Shown here: positions 18,959 to 28,472 of the stretch, one piece after another
Position numbering within the stretch: position 1 is the first letter of the stretch
Layout: each line of letters begins with the position of its first letter
Assembly: GCA_019739225.1 (NCBI GenBank)
Contig: JAHHDT010000005.1
Span: 310,001-374,000 of the forward strand
Direction of reading: 5' to 3'
From: Aquamicrobium sp.
GTDB taxonomy: Bacteria; Pseudomonadota; Alphaproteobacteria; Rhizobiales; Rhizobiaceae
DNA length: 64,000 nucleotides
Notes under the pieces: generated by a model
Database searches by the model: none
What the model saw: the letters and a program-made list of their open reading frames with translations, nothing else
What the model was told of the DNA's origin: nothing
Position numbers and translations under genes: made by a program

Positions 18959-20180
18959 CGCCGGAAAGCTTGGCACGGAACGATGTGCCGTATTTGCCCG
19001 GCGCGATGCCGAGATGTTCGGCAACGGTCTCGCCGATATCCGCGAAGCTGGCGCGTACGCCCATCGATCCGCCGCCGAGCCCAGGGCCGGTTCCCAGCAC
19101 GGGCACCCGTTCGCGCGTATGGTCGGTTCCGCGCCATGTCGGGTCGCAGCCATGGTCCGCTGTCAGCATCAGCATGTCGCCGTCGGCGAGCCGCGCGAGC
19201 GCTTCCGGCAGGCGTGCGTCGAACGCTTCCAGTGCCGCTGCGTAACCCGGCACGTCGCGCCGGTGGCCGAAATTCGTGTCGAAGTCGACGAAATTGGCGA
19301 AAACGAAGTCGCCGTCGCCCGCCTCGCGCATTGCCGCAACCGCTGCGTCGAACATCGCCATGTTGTTGGGGGCCTTGCGCAGGTCCGAGATGCCGCGATG
19401 CGCGAAGATGTCGCCGATCTTGCCGACGGCGAGCACCTTGCGGCCGCTGTCCGTCAGCCTGTCGAGCAGGGTCGCCTCCGGCGGCGGTGTGGCGAAGTCC
19501 TTGCGGTTCGGCGTGCGCTCGAAGTCCTTGGCGGTTTCGCCGATGAACGGGCGCGCTATCACCCTGCCGATATTCAGCGCGTCGGCCAGCCGGCGTCCGG
19601 TGCGGCACAGCTCGTAGAGCCTCTCCAGCCCGAAATGCTCCTCATGCGCGGCGATCTGGATGACCGAGTCGCTGGAGGTGTAGCAAATGGGCTTGCCGGT
19701 GCGGATATGCTCCTCGCCGAATTCCTCGATCACGCCCGTGCCGGACGCATGGCAGTTGGCGAGGATACCCGGAATGTCGCCTTCGCGGATCAGCGCCTCG
19801 GTAAAATCGGCCGGAAAGGCAGGCTGCGTGTCGGGAAAATAGCCCCAGTCGAAACGGACCGGCAATCCGGCGATCTCCCAGTGGCCGGACGGCGTGTCCT
19901 TGCCGCTCGAGGTCTCTGTTGCCGCGGCGTAGAAGCCGGAGACGCCTTCCGTCGGCATTGGTCGGCCTGTGGCAAGCGCTGCGGCGTGGCCCAGCCCCAG
20001 CGCCCGCATGTTGGGAACGTGAAGCGGACCTTTCCGCAGGCCTGCCGCATCGCCGTCACCGCGCGCGCAGGCAGCCTCGATATGCCCGAACGTATCCGAT
20101 CCCTCGTCGCCGAAAGACGCTGCGTCGGGCGCGCCGCCGATGCCGAATGAATCGAGCACGAAAAGGAATGCGCGGGCCAT
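18951..20180 (-). CDS. deoB: Phosphopentomutase
   Basis: 409-residue alkaline-phosphatase-fold enzyme that interconverts (deoxy)ribose 1- and 5-phosphate in nucleoside salvage. Metal and catalytic motifs are visible: [14 protein letters not shown] at the N-terminus, [10 protein letters not shown] (phosphorylated Thr), [11 protein letters not shown], and [18 protein letters not shown]. Usually clustered with deoA or deoC; here it heads the deoB-mutM-echA series, and is divergent from the PhnD-like gene. Confidence 0.95.
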   Translation of the reverse strand: MARAFLFVLDSFGIGGAPDAASFGDEGSDTFGHIEAACARGDGDAAGLRKGPLHVPNMRALGLGHAAALATGRPMPTEGVSGFYAAATETSSGKDTPSGHWEIAGLPVRFDWGYFPDTQPAFPADFTEALIREGDIPGILANCHASGTGVIEEFGEEHIRTGKPICYTSSDSVIQIAAHEEHFGLERLYELCRTGRRLADALNIGRVIARPFIGETAKDFERTPNRKDFATPPPEATLLDRLTDSGRKVLAVGKIGDIFAHRGISDLRKAPNNMAMFDAAVAAMREAGDGDFVFANFVDFDTNFGHRRDVPGYAAALEAFDARLPEALARLADGDMLMLTADHGCDPTWRGTDHTRERVPVLGTGPGLGGGSMGVRASFADIGETVAEHLGIAPGKYGTSFRAKLSGDA

Positions 20181-20238
20181 GTTCTGGGTGCTTTCTGACA
20201 GGTCGGTATCCGTCCAGACATAGGTTCATGCGCCGATC

Positions 20239-21231
20239 TTGGCAATTCGGAAACCAGGATGGCCGAAAATCGGCCTTCGGCAACGACGTGGAGCAGGGAA
20301 CGTGGGTCTGGCTTGGACGATTTCGGGAGCGGGCGCTGCTCTTCTTGTTGCATTCGGGCTTTCCGGCGCAGCGTCGGCCGCCGATGGCGATGCCGCAACG
20401 CCATTCCGCGTAGGACTGGTAGCGCACGACGGCGAGGGACCAGCGGTCGAAGGTCTCTCGGCGATCAAGGCGGCCTTCACGAGCGCGCTCTCCATGCCCG
20501 TGGAGGTTCTCGTTGCCCGCGACTATGCGGCGCTCATCGAAAGTCATCTCGATGGACGGATCGACTACGCGGTCTATACCGCGTCCGCCTATGCCGCGGC
20601 CTCGATCCGCTGCGCCTGCCTGCGTCCTGTCGCGGCACCCGTCGGCATCGACGGCTCGTTCGGTATGCGCTCGGTTCTGATCGTCCGTGGGCCGGCTGGC
20701 GATGACGCGCCGACTGCCATCGCGGTCGGGCCGGATGACAGCCTGGCAACGCGGCTTGCCCCAATGGCTTTCTGGCCGGGCGCGGAGAATGCGCTCAAAA
20801 CAGGCGGGCTGGTGCCGACTGGCACGGCCGGCGAGGCAGAGGCGATGTTCCTGGATGGCGCGATCGATGCGTATTTCGGCTGGGTGCCCGCGCCCCCCGG
20901 TGGCGAAGACGAGCCGTTATCGGGCGGTTCCTTCGAACGGCTGGCGGCTGCCGGCGTCGATGCTTCCGGTTTCGAGATCGAATGGCGTTCCGCGCTGTTG
21001 CGTTACGGGCCGCATGCCGTGCGCGATACGCTGCCGCAGGCGCAGGTCGAGGCACTCCAGCGCCTGCTCTCCGGCGTCGTTGCCGATCCCGATCTGAACT
21101 ACTATCTCGAGCGCCGGCACGGTGGCGGCTTCGCCGCAGCCACGCAGCAGGATTACCTGCCCGTCATCGAGGCGCTCGGCGCTGTTGGTCGGGTGATACC
21201 GGACCGCGCCGCCGCCTCGACCACTGACTGA
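20239..21231 (+). CDS. PhnD-like periplasmic substrate-binding protein
   Basis: 330 residues. A basic N-terminus and hydrophobic stretch (ISGAGAALLVAFGLSG) ending ASA-A look like a signal peptide. The mature part follows the PhnD/SsuA-type fold: FRVGLVAHDGEGPAVEGLSAIKAAF, a YTASAYAAA segment near the ligand-loop position, then MFLDGAIDAYFGW. No ABC permease or ATPase is adjacent, so it is an orphan and its ligand is unknown. The start is uncertain: TTG 20239 keeps the basic n-region but lacks a ribosome site, while GTG 20302 has GGAGCAGGGA upstream but leaves an n-region without positive charge. Confidence 0.75.
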   Translation: MAIRKPGWPKIGLRQRRGAGNVGLAWTISGAGAALLVAFGLSGAASAADGDAATPFRVGLVAHDGEGPAVEGLSAIKAAFTSALSMPVEVLVARDYAALIESHLDGRIDYAVYTASAYAAASIRCACLRPVAAPVGIDGSFGMRSVLIVRGPAGDDAPTAIAVGPDDSLATRLAPMAFWPGAENALKTGGLVPTGTAGEAEAMFLDGAIDAYFGWVPAPPGGEDEPLSGGSFERLAAAGVDASGFEIEWRSALLRYGPHAVRDTLPQAQVEALQRLLSGVVADPDLNYYLERRHGGGFAAATQQDYLPVIEALGAVGRVIPDRAAASTTD

Positions 21232-21239
21232 TCTCGCTT

Positions 21240-21863
21240 TCAGCAGTCGCTGCAGTCGATCTCTGCGGTCATGCGAGGCCGCAGGAAGTAGCTTTCCTGC
21301 ATGTCGATCCTGTCGAACGCCGCAGCCAGCCCCAGCGAGGCCTTCTTTTCCGCCGTCCAGGTGAGGACGGGGCGATAGTCCAGGCCGGCGCTCACCTGGA
21401 TAAGGAACGTGTCCCTGATCTTCAAGGTCGTCGGAACCTGGGTTTCGGTGTCCTTGGCCGGTCCCTTCATGAAGGCGCCGTCTTTCAGCCTGCGCGACCA
21501 CTGCACGATCGCCTTCGGCTCGGCCTTGTCTGTGAGCTTGATCGCGGTGACCGTGATGTCTGGCATGCTGCGATTGTAGGGCAGCAGGATCGCGCCGCCG
21601 ATCTGCATGATCGCCTCGAGCTCGGAGCGGCTGATGCTCTGCTGCTGTGTAACCAGGTCGGCCACCATCGAGCCGATCCTGCCGACCTTCTTGTTGGCCT
21701 CGATGCCTTGCGCGACCTCCATCGTCACGAAATAGAGCGACAGAAGCAGCGGCGCTACCAGGGCGAACTCCAGCGCCGCAATGCCGCGCTTGTCGCCGAT
21801 CAGGTGAAGCAGGTGCGCCTTCGCACCGCTCAGCCTTTTTCGTATGACGCGTTTCATCTCCAT
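21240..21863 (-). CDS. TadE/TadG-like pseudopilin
   Basis: 207 residues. A short basic N-terminus leads into a single hydrophobic helix with the TadE signature (DKRGIAALEFALVAPLLLSLYFVTMEV, Glu at +5 of the processed core). The C-terminal domain is periplasmic and ends in CSDC. TadE-like proteins are processed like pilins and help assemble Flp pili. Start supported by GGAGAGCAGGGA. Second of a pair of TadE-like genes, 50 bases after the other, and separate from the main tad locus at 27-36 kb. Confidence 0.85.
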   Translation of the reverse strand: MEMKRVIRKRLSGAKAHLLHLIGDKRGIAALEFALVAPLLLSLYFVTMEVAQGIEANKKVGRIGSMVADLVTQQQSISRSELEAIMQIGGAILLPYNRSMPDITVTAIKLTDKAEPKAIVQWSRRLKDGAFMKGPAKDTETQVPTTLKIRDTFLIQVSAGLDYRPVLTWTAEKKASLGLAAAFDRIDMQESYFLRPRMTAEIDCSDC

Positions 21864-21913
21864 TCCCTGCTCTCCCCGCTAGAGCAATTTTTCCCGTCGG
21901 TCCCCGGCATGTC

Positions 21914-22501
21914 TCACTCTTCGAACGGTTCGTTCTGCCAGGTGACTGTCGCGTAGTGCAGCGTCTTGCCGTCCTTCAGGTTCGACATCGCCTTGCGCAG
22001 GAAATCGGTCATGACCGGCCAGCGGTAGAAGACCCTGAGCTGGTTCTTGGACCGCGCATCGCCCGGATCGATCTTGAAACCCGTGGTGTCGATGTCGTTT
22101 TCCTTGGTGAAAGCGATGCGCTGCTGTGCGGCTTGCGCAAAGGTGTTGAAGCTGCGCAGGTCGATTTCAAGGCCGGGACAGCCGTTGGAGACGACGATCT
22201 CCAGCCGATCGCAGATTTTCCGCCGCACGAGGTTCTCGTCGGCTTCGACGTCGGCGATCTTGATCTGGCCGGTTCGGAACTGGCGCGCCACGTCGTCCGT
22301 GATGCTGGACATCAACTGCTGGCCCGCGAACGAGATGCAGCTCTCCAGGATCGCGAAGACCAGCATGGCGAAGGGGAGCGCGAGCGCGGTGAACTCGATC
22401 GCGACGCTGCCTTTCGCATCCTTGGCGAAATGGCGCAGAAACCCGGGCCGCCGCGACGTGCCGCGTTCCATCTCCGGTTTCTGTTCGCTTGCGTCATGCA
22501 T
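21914..22501 (-). CDS. TadE-family pilus assembly protein
   Basis: 195 residues. Basic N-terminal region, then the pseudopilin helix (KGSVAIEFTALALPFAMLVFAILESC), then a mixed C-terminal domain containing two spaced cysteines (Cys in RRKICDRL and NGCPGLE). The ATG at 22501 is preferred with AGGGTG upstream; an ATG further upstream (22540) has no ribosome site. Forms a gene pair with the TadE/TadG-like gene downstream and follows a CpaC N-domain gene. Confidence 0.85.
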   Translation of the reverse strand: MHDASEQKPEMERGTSRRPGFLRHFAKDAKGSVAIEFTALALPFAMLVFAILESCISFAGQQLMSSITDDVARQFRTGQIKIADVEADENLVRRKICDRLEIVVSNGCPGLEIDLRSFNTFAQAAQQRIAFTKENDIDTTGFKIDPGDARSKNQLRVFYRWPVMTDFLRKAMSNLKDGKTLHYATVTWQNEPFEE

Positions 22502-22613
22502 GGCTGCACCCTGCCGGTGGTATCTGATTGCAGGGAGCATACGACACGCGGGTTGAGGGGCCGTTTTGGCGACCTCTCAAATTGTGGGCGCGATTTCAGG
22601 CTTTTGTTAATGT

Positions 22614-23042
22614 TTAGTTCGCGTAGCGCCGCATCTCTTCGTCCGACGCGGCCTCCGCCTCGCTCTTGAACGAGGCTTCGCAATAGGGGCTGCAGGAGAG
22701 CGTCTGCACGTCGGCGCGCCGATAGACGCGGACCGAATTTGCCAGATGCCGCGATACGACGATCTGTTCGTCGACGATCGGGCTGCCCTCGTTGTCCAGC
22801 ACGACGATGTTCGTGACGCCGAAGCCCTTGCCCGTCAGCACGATGGTCGATGCGTCCTGGACGGAGGCGTCGGCGATGGCCGGATTGCCGATCACGATCG
22901 TATCGGCCGGCCGGGCAAGCTTGACGATCTTTGCCTGGTTCATCTGAACCGTGATTGGCTCACCGGCGAAGCTCGGAGCGGAAAACGCCACGGCGGTCAC
23001 CAGGGCCATGCCCGTCATGAAATTCATCCAGCGCCGCGCCAT
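22614..23042 (-). CDS. CpaC N-terminal-domain protein without secretin domain
   Basis: 142 residues: a signal peptide (MNFMTGMALVTAVAFSAPSFAG), then the secretin-associated N-terminal domain seen at the front of CpaC (QAKIVKLARPADTIVIGNPAIADASV, GKGFGVTNIVVLD, VSRHLANSVRVYRR). It stops before any secretin barrel. A cysteine pair (CSPYC) near the C-terminus could form a disulfide. Probably a periplasmic accessory of the Tad system. The start at MARRWMNF is supported by GGAGAA six bases upstream. First gene of the small tad satellite and divergent from miaB. Confidence 0.85.
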   Translation of the reverse strand: MARRWMNFMTGMALVTAVAFSAPSFAGEPITVQMNQAKIVKLARPADTIVIGNPAIADASVQDASTIVLTGKGFGVTNIVVLDNEGSPIVDEQIVVSRHLANSVRVYRRADVQTLSCSPYCEASFKSEAEAASDEEMRRYAN

Positions 23043-23166
23043 GCGAGTTCTCCAGGGTCTTGGACAGTTGAAGGAAAAATGAAGGATATTGGTGAACCGA
23101 GCGTTAAGAGGGTTCATCCCGGCGATTCATCTGTTTTTTGACATCAAAAACCGCTAGAGACGCGCC

Positions 23167-24582
23167 ATGGAAATGAATGACACGATAGCCCGCGACGGAC
23201 ATGTGCCGTCGGACGTCGAAGCGGCAAAGCCCCGAAAGGTCTTCGTCAAGACCTACGGTTGCCAGATGAACGTCTACGATTCCCAGCGCATGGCTGATGC
23301 GCTCGCGGCCGACGGTTACCAGCCCACGGCCGAGATCGAGGACGCCGATCTGGTACTCCTGAACACCTGTCACATCCGCGAAAAGGCGGCTGAGAAGGTC
23401 TATTCCGAGCTTGGCCGCATTCGCCAGCTCAAGGCCGAGCGCGCCGCCACCGGCCGCGAGACTGTGGTCGGTGTCGCCGGCTGCGTGGCGCAGGCCGAAG
23501 GCGACGAGATTCTCCGTCGTGCGCCGGTGGTCGATCTGGTGATTGGCCCGCAGACCTATCATCGCCTCCCGCAGGTGGTGAGAAAGGCGCGGGCGGGCCA
23601 GAAGGTCATCGAGACCGAATACGCCATCGAGGACAAGTTCGAGCACCTGCCGGCGCTGGAGCGCAAGGCGGTGCGCAGCAGGGGCGTTACCGCGTTCCTG
23701 ACCGTGCAGGAGGGCTGCGACAAGTTCTGTACCTTCTGCGTGGTGCCCTACACCCGCGGCTCGGAAGTCTCGCGTCCTGTCTCGCAGATCGTTGCCGAGG
23801 CCGAGCGGCTTGGCGAGGCCGGCGTGCGTGAGGTCACCCTGCTCGGGCAGAACGTCAATGCCTGGCATGGCGAGGGCCCGGACGGCAGCGAATGGGGGCT
23901 CGGCCAGCTTCTTTTCAGGCTGGCCAAGGTTCCGGGCATTGCAAGGCTGCGCTACACCACCAGCCATCCGCGCGACATGGACGATGCGCTGATTGCCGCC
24001 CATCGCGACTTGGCCGAACTGATGCCTTACCTGCATCTGCCGATCCAATCGGGGTCGGATCGCATCCTCAAGGCGATGAACCGAAAGCATACGGGTGCCG
24101 ATTACCTCCGGCTGATCGACCGCATTCGCGCCGCGCGTCCGGACATCGCCATGTCCGGCGACTTCATTGTCGGATTTCCGGGCGAGACGGAGGAGGATTT
24201 CGAGGACACGCTGCGGATTATCCGCGACGTAACCTATGCCCAGGCGTTTTCGTTCAAATATTCACCGCGGCCTGGAACGCCAGGCGCCGATTTGCCGTTA
24301 CAGGTGGCCGAAGACGTCAAGAATGAGAGGCTTCAGCGCCTGCAGGCCTTGCTGTACGAACAGCAGACTGCATTCGCGGCAAGTCTCGTCGGTTCGGAAA
24401 TCGACCTGCTGATCGAGAAGCCAGGCCGAAATCCGGGTCAACGGGTCGGCCGTTCGCCTTGGCTGCAGCCGGTAATAGTTGATGAAATGGCCGGCGAAAT
24501 CGGTGACATTGTGAGAGTGCGAATCACGAAAGCGGGTCCCAACAGCCTCTTCTCCGAGCCAGTGACCGGAGACGGGCGTTAA
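23167..24582 (+). CDS. miaB: tRNA-2-methylthio-N6-dimethylallyladenosine synthase MiaB
   Basis: 471-residue radical-SAM methylthiotransferase that adds the 2-methylthio group to i6A37 of tRNAs reading UNN codons. The N-terminal MTTase domain has the three auxiliary-cluster cysteines ([24 protein letters not shown]). The radical-SAM motif is [17 protein letters not shown], and a C-terminal TRAM domain follows. First gene of a rightward miaB-phoH-ybeY-corC series, the usual proteobacterial order. Confidence 0.96.
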   Translation: MEMNDTIARDGHVPSDVEAAKPRKVFVKTYGCQMNVYDSQRMADALAADGYQPTAEIEDADLVLLNTCHIREKAAEKVYSELGRIRQLKAERAATGRETVVGVAGCVAQAEGDEILRRAPVVDLVIGPQTYHRLPQVVRKARAGQKVIETEYAIEDKFEHLPALERKAVRSRGVTAFLTVQEGCDKFCTFCVVPYTRGSEVSRPVSQIVAEAERLGEAGVREVTLLGQNVNAWHGEGPDGSEWGLGQLLFRLAKVPGIARLRYTTSHPRDMDDALIAAHRDLAELMPYLHLPIQSGSDRILKAMNRKHTGADYLRLIDRIRAARPDIAMSGDFIVGFPGETEEDFEDTLRIIRDVTYAQAFSFKYSPRPGTPGADLPLQVAEDVKNERLQRLQALLYEQQTAFAASLVGSEIDLLIEKPGRNPGQRVGRSPWLQPVIVDEMAGEIGDIVRVRITKAGPNSLFSEPVTGDGR

Positions 24583-24595
24583 TCAGGAGAGACGT

Positions 24596-25639
24596 TTGAG
24601 CGCCGCAACAGACCTGAAAGCACCGCCCGCCGGGGCGTCCGACATGGCGCATATCGTTCTGACCTTCGACAACAACAAGCACGCTAGCGCGCTTTACGGG
24701 CAGTTCGACGAGAATCTGGCCCGGCTGGAACAGAAGCTGGGCGTCGATATACGCTCGAAGGGTAATCAGCTTTCCATCAAGGGTGACCCGGTTGCCGCCG
24801 AGCAGGCGCGCCGCGCGCTCGATTATCTCTACGAACTGATCCAGAAGGGCGCAGACGTATCGCCGTCCGAGGTGGATGGCGCGATCCGTATGGCGATTGC
24901 CGTGGACGACCAGCTCACGCTTCCGACGCTCGAGCGCAAGGGAAAGGTCGCGGCCGCGCAGATCACCACGCGCAAGCGCACGATCTATGCACGCTCGCTC
25001 AACCAGGACGCCTATATGCGGGCGCTGGAGCGCTCCGAGCTTGTCTTCGGCATCGGCCCAGCCGGCACCGGCAAGACCTATCTGGCTGTCGCCCACGCCG
25101 CCATGCTGCTCGAGCGCGGCATGGTCGAGCGCATCGTGCTGTCGCGCCCGGCCGTCGAGGCTGGCGAGCGGCTCGGCTTCCTGCCCGGCGACATGAAGGA
25201 GAAGGTCGATCCCTACCTGCGGCCGCTCTATGACGCGCTGTACGACATGATCCCTGCCGACAAGGTCGAACGGGCGATCGCCGCCGAAGTGATCGAGATC
25301 GCGCCGCTGGCCTTCATGCGCGGCCGCACGCTGCGCAACGCCGCGATCATCCTCGATGAAGCGCAGAACACCACGCCGATGCAGATGAAGATGTTCCTGA
25401 CCCGTCTCGGCGAAGGCGGCCGCATGATCGTCACCGGCGATCCGAGCCAGATCGACCTGCCGCCCAACACCAAGTCAGGCCTCGTCGAGGCGCTTCAGGT
25501 GCTGGACGGTGTTCCGGGCATCGTCACCGTGCGGTTCAACGACGTGGACGTCGTCCGCCACCCGCTGGTCGCCGAAATCGTCAGGGCCTACGACGCCCAC
25601 GGCGCCGGCGCCGATCGCAAGGGGCGGATCGACGTTTGA
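24596..25639 (+). CDS. ybeZ: PhoH-like ATPase (YbeZ)
   Basis: 347 residues. Walker A GIGPAGTGKTYLAVAHA near residue 153 and Walker B AAIILDEAQNTTPMQMKMFLTRLG, with a TGDPSQIDLP sensor, give a RecD-like ATPase core. Family members partner with the YbeY nuclease in rRNA maturation and quality control. TTG start at 24596 with AGGAGAGACG upstream; 13 bases after miaB. A family 1 repeat separates it from ybeY. Confidence 0.93.
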   Translation: MSAATDLKAPPAGASDMAHIVLTFDNNKHASALYGQFDENLARLEQKLGVDIRSKGNQLSIKGDPVAAEQARRALDYLYELIQKGADVSPSEVDGAIRMAIAVDDQLTLPTLERKGKVAAAQITTRKRTIYARSLNQDAYMRALERSELVFGIGPAGTGKTYLAVAHAAMLLERGMVERIVLSRPAVEAGERLGFLPGDMKEKVDPYLRPLYDALYDMIPADKVERAIAAEVIEIAPLAFMRGRTLRNAAIILDEAQNTTPMQMKMFLTRLGEGGRMIVTGDPSQIDLPPNTKSGLVEALQVLDGVPGIVTVRFNDVDVVRHPLVAEIVRAYDAHGAGADRKGRIDV

Positions 25640-25647
25640 GGGGTCAG

Positions 25648-25816
25648 GTGCGTCCTTCGAGGCTCGCCCGTCGGGCTTGGCGCAAACCTTGGACCGTACG
25701 CGAGGGCTCGCACCTCAGGATGAGGAAGGTTCGCGCTCGAACCTGCCGCATTGCGGGCTCGACGCACTACTTCCCTCATCCTGAGGTGCGAGCGCAGCGA
25801 GCCTCGAAGGACGCAC
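25648..25816. repeat. Family 1 palindromic intergenic repeat, copy C
   Basis: About 169 bp with inverted ends gtgcgtccttcgaggctcgc and its complement, inner arms ctcgcacctcaggatgagg, and a short central stem. Unlike copies A and B it lies between two genes of the same direction, phoH and ybeY, and ends only ten bases before the ybeY start, so it will be transcribed in the operon mRNA. Confidence 0.85.
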
Positions 25817-25826
25817 TGACATTGTC

Positions 25827-26297
25827 ATGATCGACATCGACATCGCGATCGAAGCCGGAGCTTGGCCGGCCGAGGATGAGCTTGCAGCGCTTGCTGCTCC
25901 GACTGTCGAGGCGGTTCTGGCCGAACTCGACCTGAAATCGGCAAATGCGGCCGAACTTTCGCTGCTTTTCACCGACGACGCGCATATCGCCGAGCTCAAC
26001 CGGGGCTGGCGCGGCAAGGACAAGCCAACGAACGTGCTGTCGTTCCCGGCCTTCGAAATGGCCCCGGGCGACCCGCTTCCGGCGATGCTGGGCGACATCG
26101 TTGTTGCTTTCGAGACGATTTCTTCCGAGGCGGCACTGGAAGAAAAGCCCTTCGAGCACCATCTCAGGCACCTGATCGTGCATGGCATGCTGCATCTTCT
26201 CGGCTACGACCACGAAACCGATGAAGAGGCGGAGGAGATGGAAGCGCTGGAACGTCGCATACTTGCCGGACTTGCCATTCCTGATCCATATGGATAA
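25827..26297 (+). CDS. ybeY: Endoribonuclease YbeY
   Basis: 156-residue metal-dependent RNase needed for 16S rRNA 3' maturation and 70S quality control. The zinc motif is complete: [20 protein letters not shown] (HGxLHLxGYDH). The upstream NVLSFPAFE segment is also typical. The ribosome site is weak: the nearest purine run (GAAGGA) lies inside the repeat and about 15 bases away. Followed by corC after 27 bases. Confidence 0.95.
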   Translation: MIDIDIAIEAGAWPAEDELAALAAPTVEAVLAELDLKSANAAELSLLFTDDAHIAELNRGWRGKDKPTNVLSFPAFEMAPGDPLPAMLGDIVVAFETISSEAALEEKPFEHHLRHLIVHGMLHLLGYDHETDEEAEEMEALERRILAGLAIPDPYG

Positions 26298-26324
26298 CTG
26301 AAAAGGTCAAACGACCGAAAGACG

Positions 26325-27425
26325 ATGAACGAAAACGCACAATCTGCCGCTGTTGCGGAGCAGGGCGGCGAACAGGGCTCCGACCAGTCAGGCGAGTCCC
26401 AAAGTACGCCCGCCGGACGATCCGGCACCAAACCCTCAATATTCGAACGGCTTGCTGCGCGGTTTCGACCGCGCAACGGATCGAGCCTGCGTGAAGACCT
26501 GGCGGACGCGCTGTCCGAGCAGGCGACCGGAACGGTGTTCTCGGCCGGCGAGCGCGCCATGCTCAACAACATCCTGCGACTGCGCGAATTGCGCGTCGAG
26601 GATGTCATGGTGCCGCGCGCCGACATCGAGGCCGTCGAACTGTCGACCGCGCTGGGCGACCTGCTGACGCTCTTCGAGGAGTCCGGCCGTTCGCGCATGC
26701 CGGTCTATCAGGACACCCTCGACGATCCGCGCGGCATGGTCCACATCCGCGACGTCGTGGGTTACATCACGCGCGCCGCCAAGCAGAAGAAGGGTGGCCG
26801 TGCCACGCGCAAGGTGCCGGCCCTGCCGCTCGACCTTGCAAATGTCGACCTTGGCAAGCGGATAGGCGATCTGGGCATCGTGCGGCCTGTCCTGTTCGTG
26901 CCACCTTCGATGCTGGCTTCCGACCTGATGACGCGCATGCAGACCGCCCGCATACAGATGGCTCTCGTCATCGACGAATATGGCGGCACCGATGGTCTCG
27001 TTTCGCTCGAGGACATCGTCGAGATGGTCGTCGGCGACATCGAGGACGAGCATGACGAAGACGAGGAGCCGATGATCACCCGGACGGGCGAGGGCATCTT
27101 CGTCGTCGATGCGAAGGCGGAAATCGAGGATGTCGCCGAAGCGATCGGCGAGGCCTTCACCGGCGGGGAGCACGAGGAATATGTCGACACCATCGGCGGC
27201 ATGATTTTCAACGCGCTCGGCCGTGTGCCGGCCCGGGGCGAGGTCGTGCAGGCCATTCCGGGCTTCGAGTTCCATGTGCTGGATGCCGATCCGCGACGCG
27301 TCAAGCGGGTCCGGATCGTTCAGGGCAGGACTGCCGACCGTCGTCGGGCGCGCATTGTCACCCGCGAGGAGCCCGTGTCACGCCAGCCCGATGATGCAGA
27401 GGCGCCGGAGAAACAGAGTGCTTGA
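26325..27425 (+). CDS. corC: CorC-like CBS-pair protein (hemolysin/HlyC family)
   Basis: 366 residues, soluble. Two CBS domains (VEDVMVPRADIEAVEL onward; LVIDEYGGTDGLVSLEDIVEMVVGDIEDEHD) are followed by a C-terminal transporter-associated domain (GEVVQAIPGFEFHVLDADPRRVKRV). Proteins of this type associate with magnesium/cobalt export. Last gene of the miaB-phoH-ybeY-corC series; in relatives lnt often follows, but here the convergent tad locus begins. Confidence 0.9.
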   Translation: MNENAQSAAVAEQGGEQGSDQSGESQSTPAGRSGTKPSIFERLAARFRPRNGSSLREDLADALSEQATGTVFSAGERAMLNNILRLRELRVEDVMVPRADIEAVELSTALGDLLTLFEESGRSRMPVYQDTLDDPRGMVHIRDVVGYITRAAKQKKGGRATRKVPALPLDLANVDLGKRIGDLGIVRPVLFVPPSMLASDLMTRMQTARIQMALVIDEYGGTDGLVSLEDIVEMVVGDIEDEHDEDEEPMITRTGEGIFVVDAKAEIEDVAEAIGEAFTGGEHEEYVDTIGGMIFNALGRVPARGEVVQAIPGFEFHVLDADPRRVKRVRIVQGRTADRRRARIVTREEPVSRQPDDAEAPEKQSA

Positions 27426-27433
27426 TCGAAGCG

Positions 27434-27455
27434 GTGACGGCGTCGCCGCCGTCAC
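27434..27455. terminator. Hairpin between convergent corC and tadC
   Basis: Perfect inverted repeat GTGACGGCG-TCGC-CGCCGTCAC, covering the tadC stop. There is no T-run, so it may act as a 3' stabiliser or a factor-dependent end for both transcripts. Confidence 0.4.
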
Positions 27456-28447
27456 TGGCTGAAGATCGCCTGTTGCGAAATCTGGATGCCTGCCGGCCCG
27501 AGAATGACGCCGAACAGCACCGGAAGGAAGAACAGGATCATCGGCACCGTCAGCTTGGGCGGCAATGCGGCCGCCTTCTTCTCGGCAATGTTCATGCGCA
27601 TGTCGCGGCTTTCGGCAGATAGCACGCGCAGTGCATGGGCGACTGGCGTACCGTAGCGTTCCGCCTGCACCAGCGCCTGCGTCACCGATTTCACGGCGTC
27701 CAGCCCGGTGCGTGCCGCTAGGTTGTCGTAGGCCTGCTTGCGTTCCTGGAGAAACGACAGCTCGGCATTGGTCAGCACGAGTTCTTCGGCCAGGTCGACC
27801 GACTGGACGCCGATCTCGTCGGCCACCCGGCGGAAGGCGGCTTCTACCGATATGCCGGATTCGACGCAGATCAGCATCAGGTCCAGCGCGTCCGGCCACG
27901 CCTTCTGGATGGATTCCTTGCGTTTCGTTGCCCGGTTCCGGACGTAGAGGATCGGCGCGTAGAAGCCGCCATATCCGAGCAGGATGCAGACGAACAGCTT
28001 CATCAGCGGCGATTGCTCCGACAGTCCGCCTAGCACGAAGATGTAGACCACGCCCAGAAGCAGCCCGACGAATGGCAGGATGAGGCGGAAGAACAGGAAT
28101 TTCGTCAGAGGGTTCTGGCCGCGGAAGCCGGCGATCTTGAGCTGGGCGGCGGTGTTCTCGTCGGCGAGCAGGCGTCTCAGGTCGAGCCGGTCGACGATGT
28201 TTCTCATGCCGACCGACTGTTCCTCGCGCAGGCCCCGGCGCTTGCGGTCGGCTTCGGCGGCAAGGCGCGCCCGCTGCTTGGCGCGCAGCTCGTCGCGTTC
28301 CAGCGCCACCGACTTCATGCGCGCCTTGAGCGGATCGCCGCTGAAAGCCGGCAGCGCAGTGAATATGGTGACGAACACCGCGACCGCGACCACGATCGAG
28401 ATCATCAGGCTCGGATCGGAGATGGATTTGGCGATCTGGTCGAACAT
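27452..28447 (-). CDS. tadC: Tad inner-membrane platform protein TadC
   Basis: 331 residues of the T2SS GspF family. An N-terminal membrane helix, a cytoplasmic helical region, then three further hydrophobic segments (FLFFRLILPFVGLLLGVVYIF, KLFVCILLGYGGFYAPILYV, MILFFLPVLFGVILGP). The GspF-like core reads WPDALDLMLICVESGISVEAAFRRVADE. With TadB it forms the platform above the CpaF ATPase. Last gene of the tad operon, 25 bases after tadB. Confidence 0.93.
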   Translation of the reverse strand: MFDQIAKSISDPSLMISIVVAVAVFVTIFTALPAFSGDPLKARMKSVALERDELRAKQRARLAAEADRKRRGLREEQSVGMRNIVDRLDLRRLLADENTAAQLKIAGFRGQNPLTKFLFFRLILPFVGLLLGVVYIFVLGGLSEQSPLMKLFVCILLGYGGFYAPILYVRNRATKRKESIQKAWPDALDLMLICVESGISVEAAFRRVADEIGVQSVDLAEELVLTNAELSFLQERKQAYDNLAARTGLDAVKSVTQALVQAERYGTPVAHALRVLSAESRDMRMNIAEKKAAALPPKLTVPMILFFLPVLFGVILGPAGIQISQQAIFSQ

Positions 28448-28472
28448 GGCGGCGCTTCCCTGGAACTCGATC

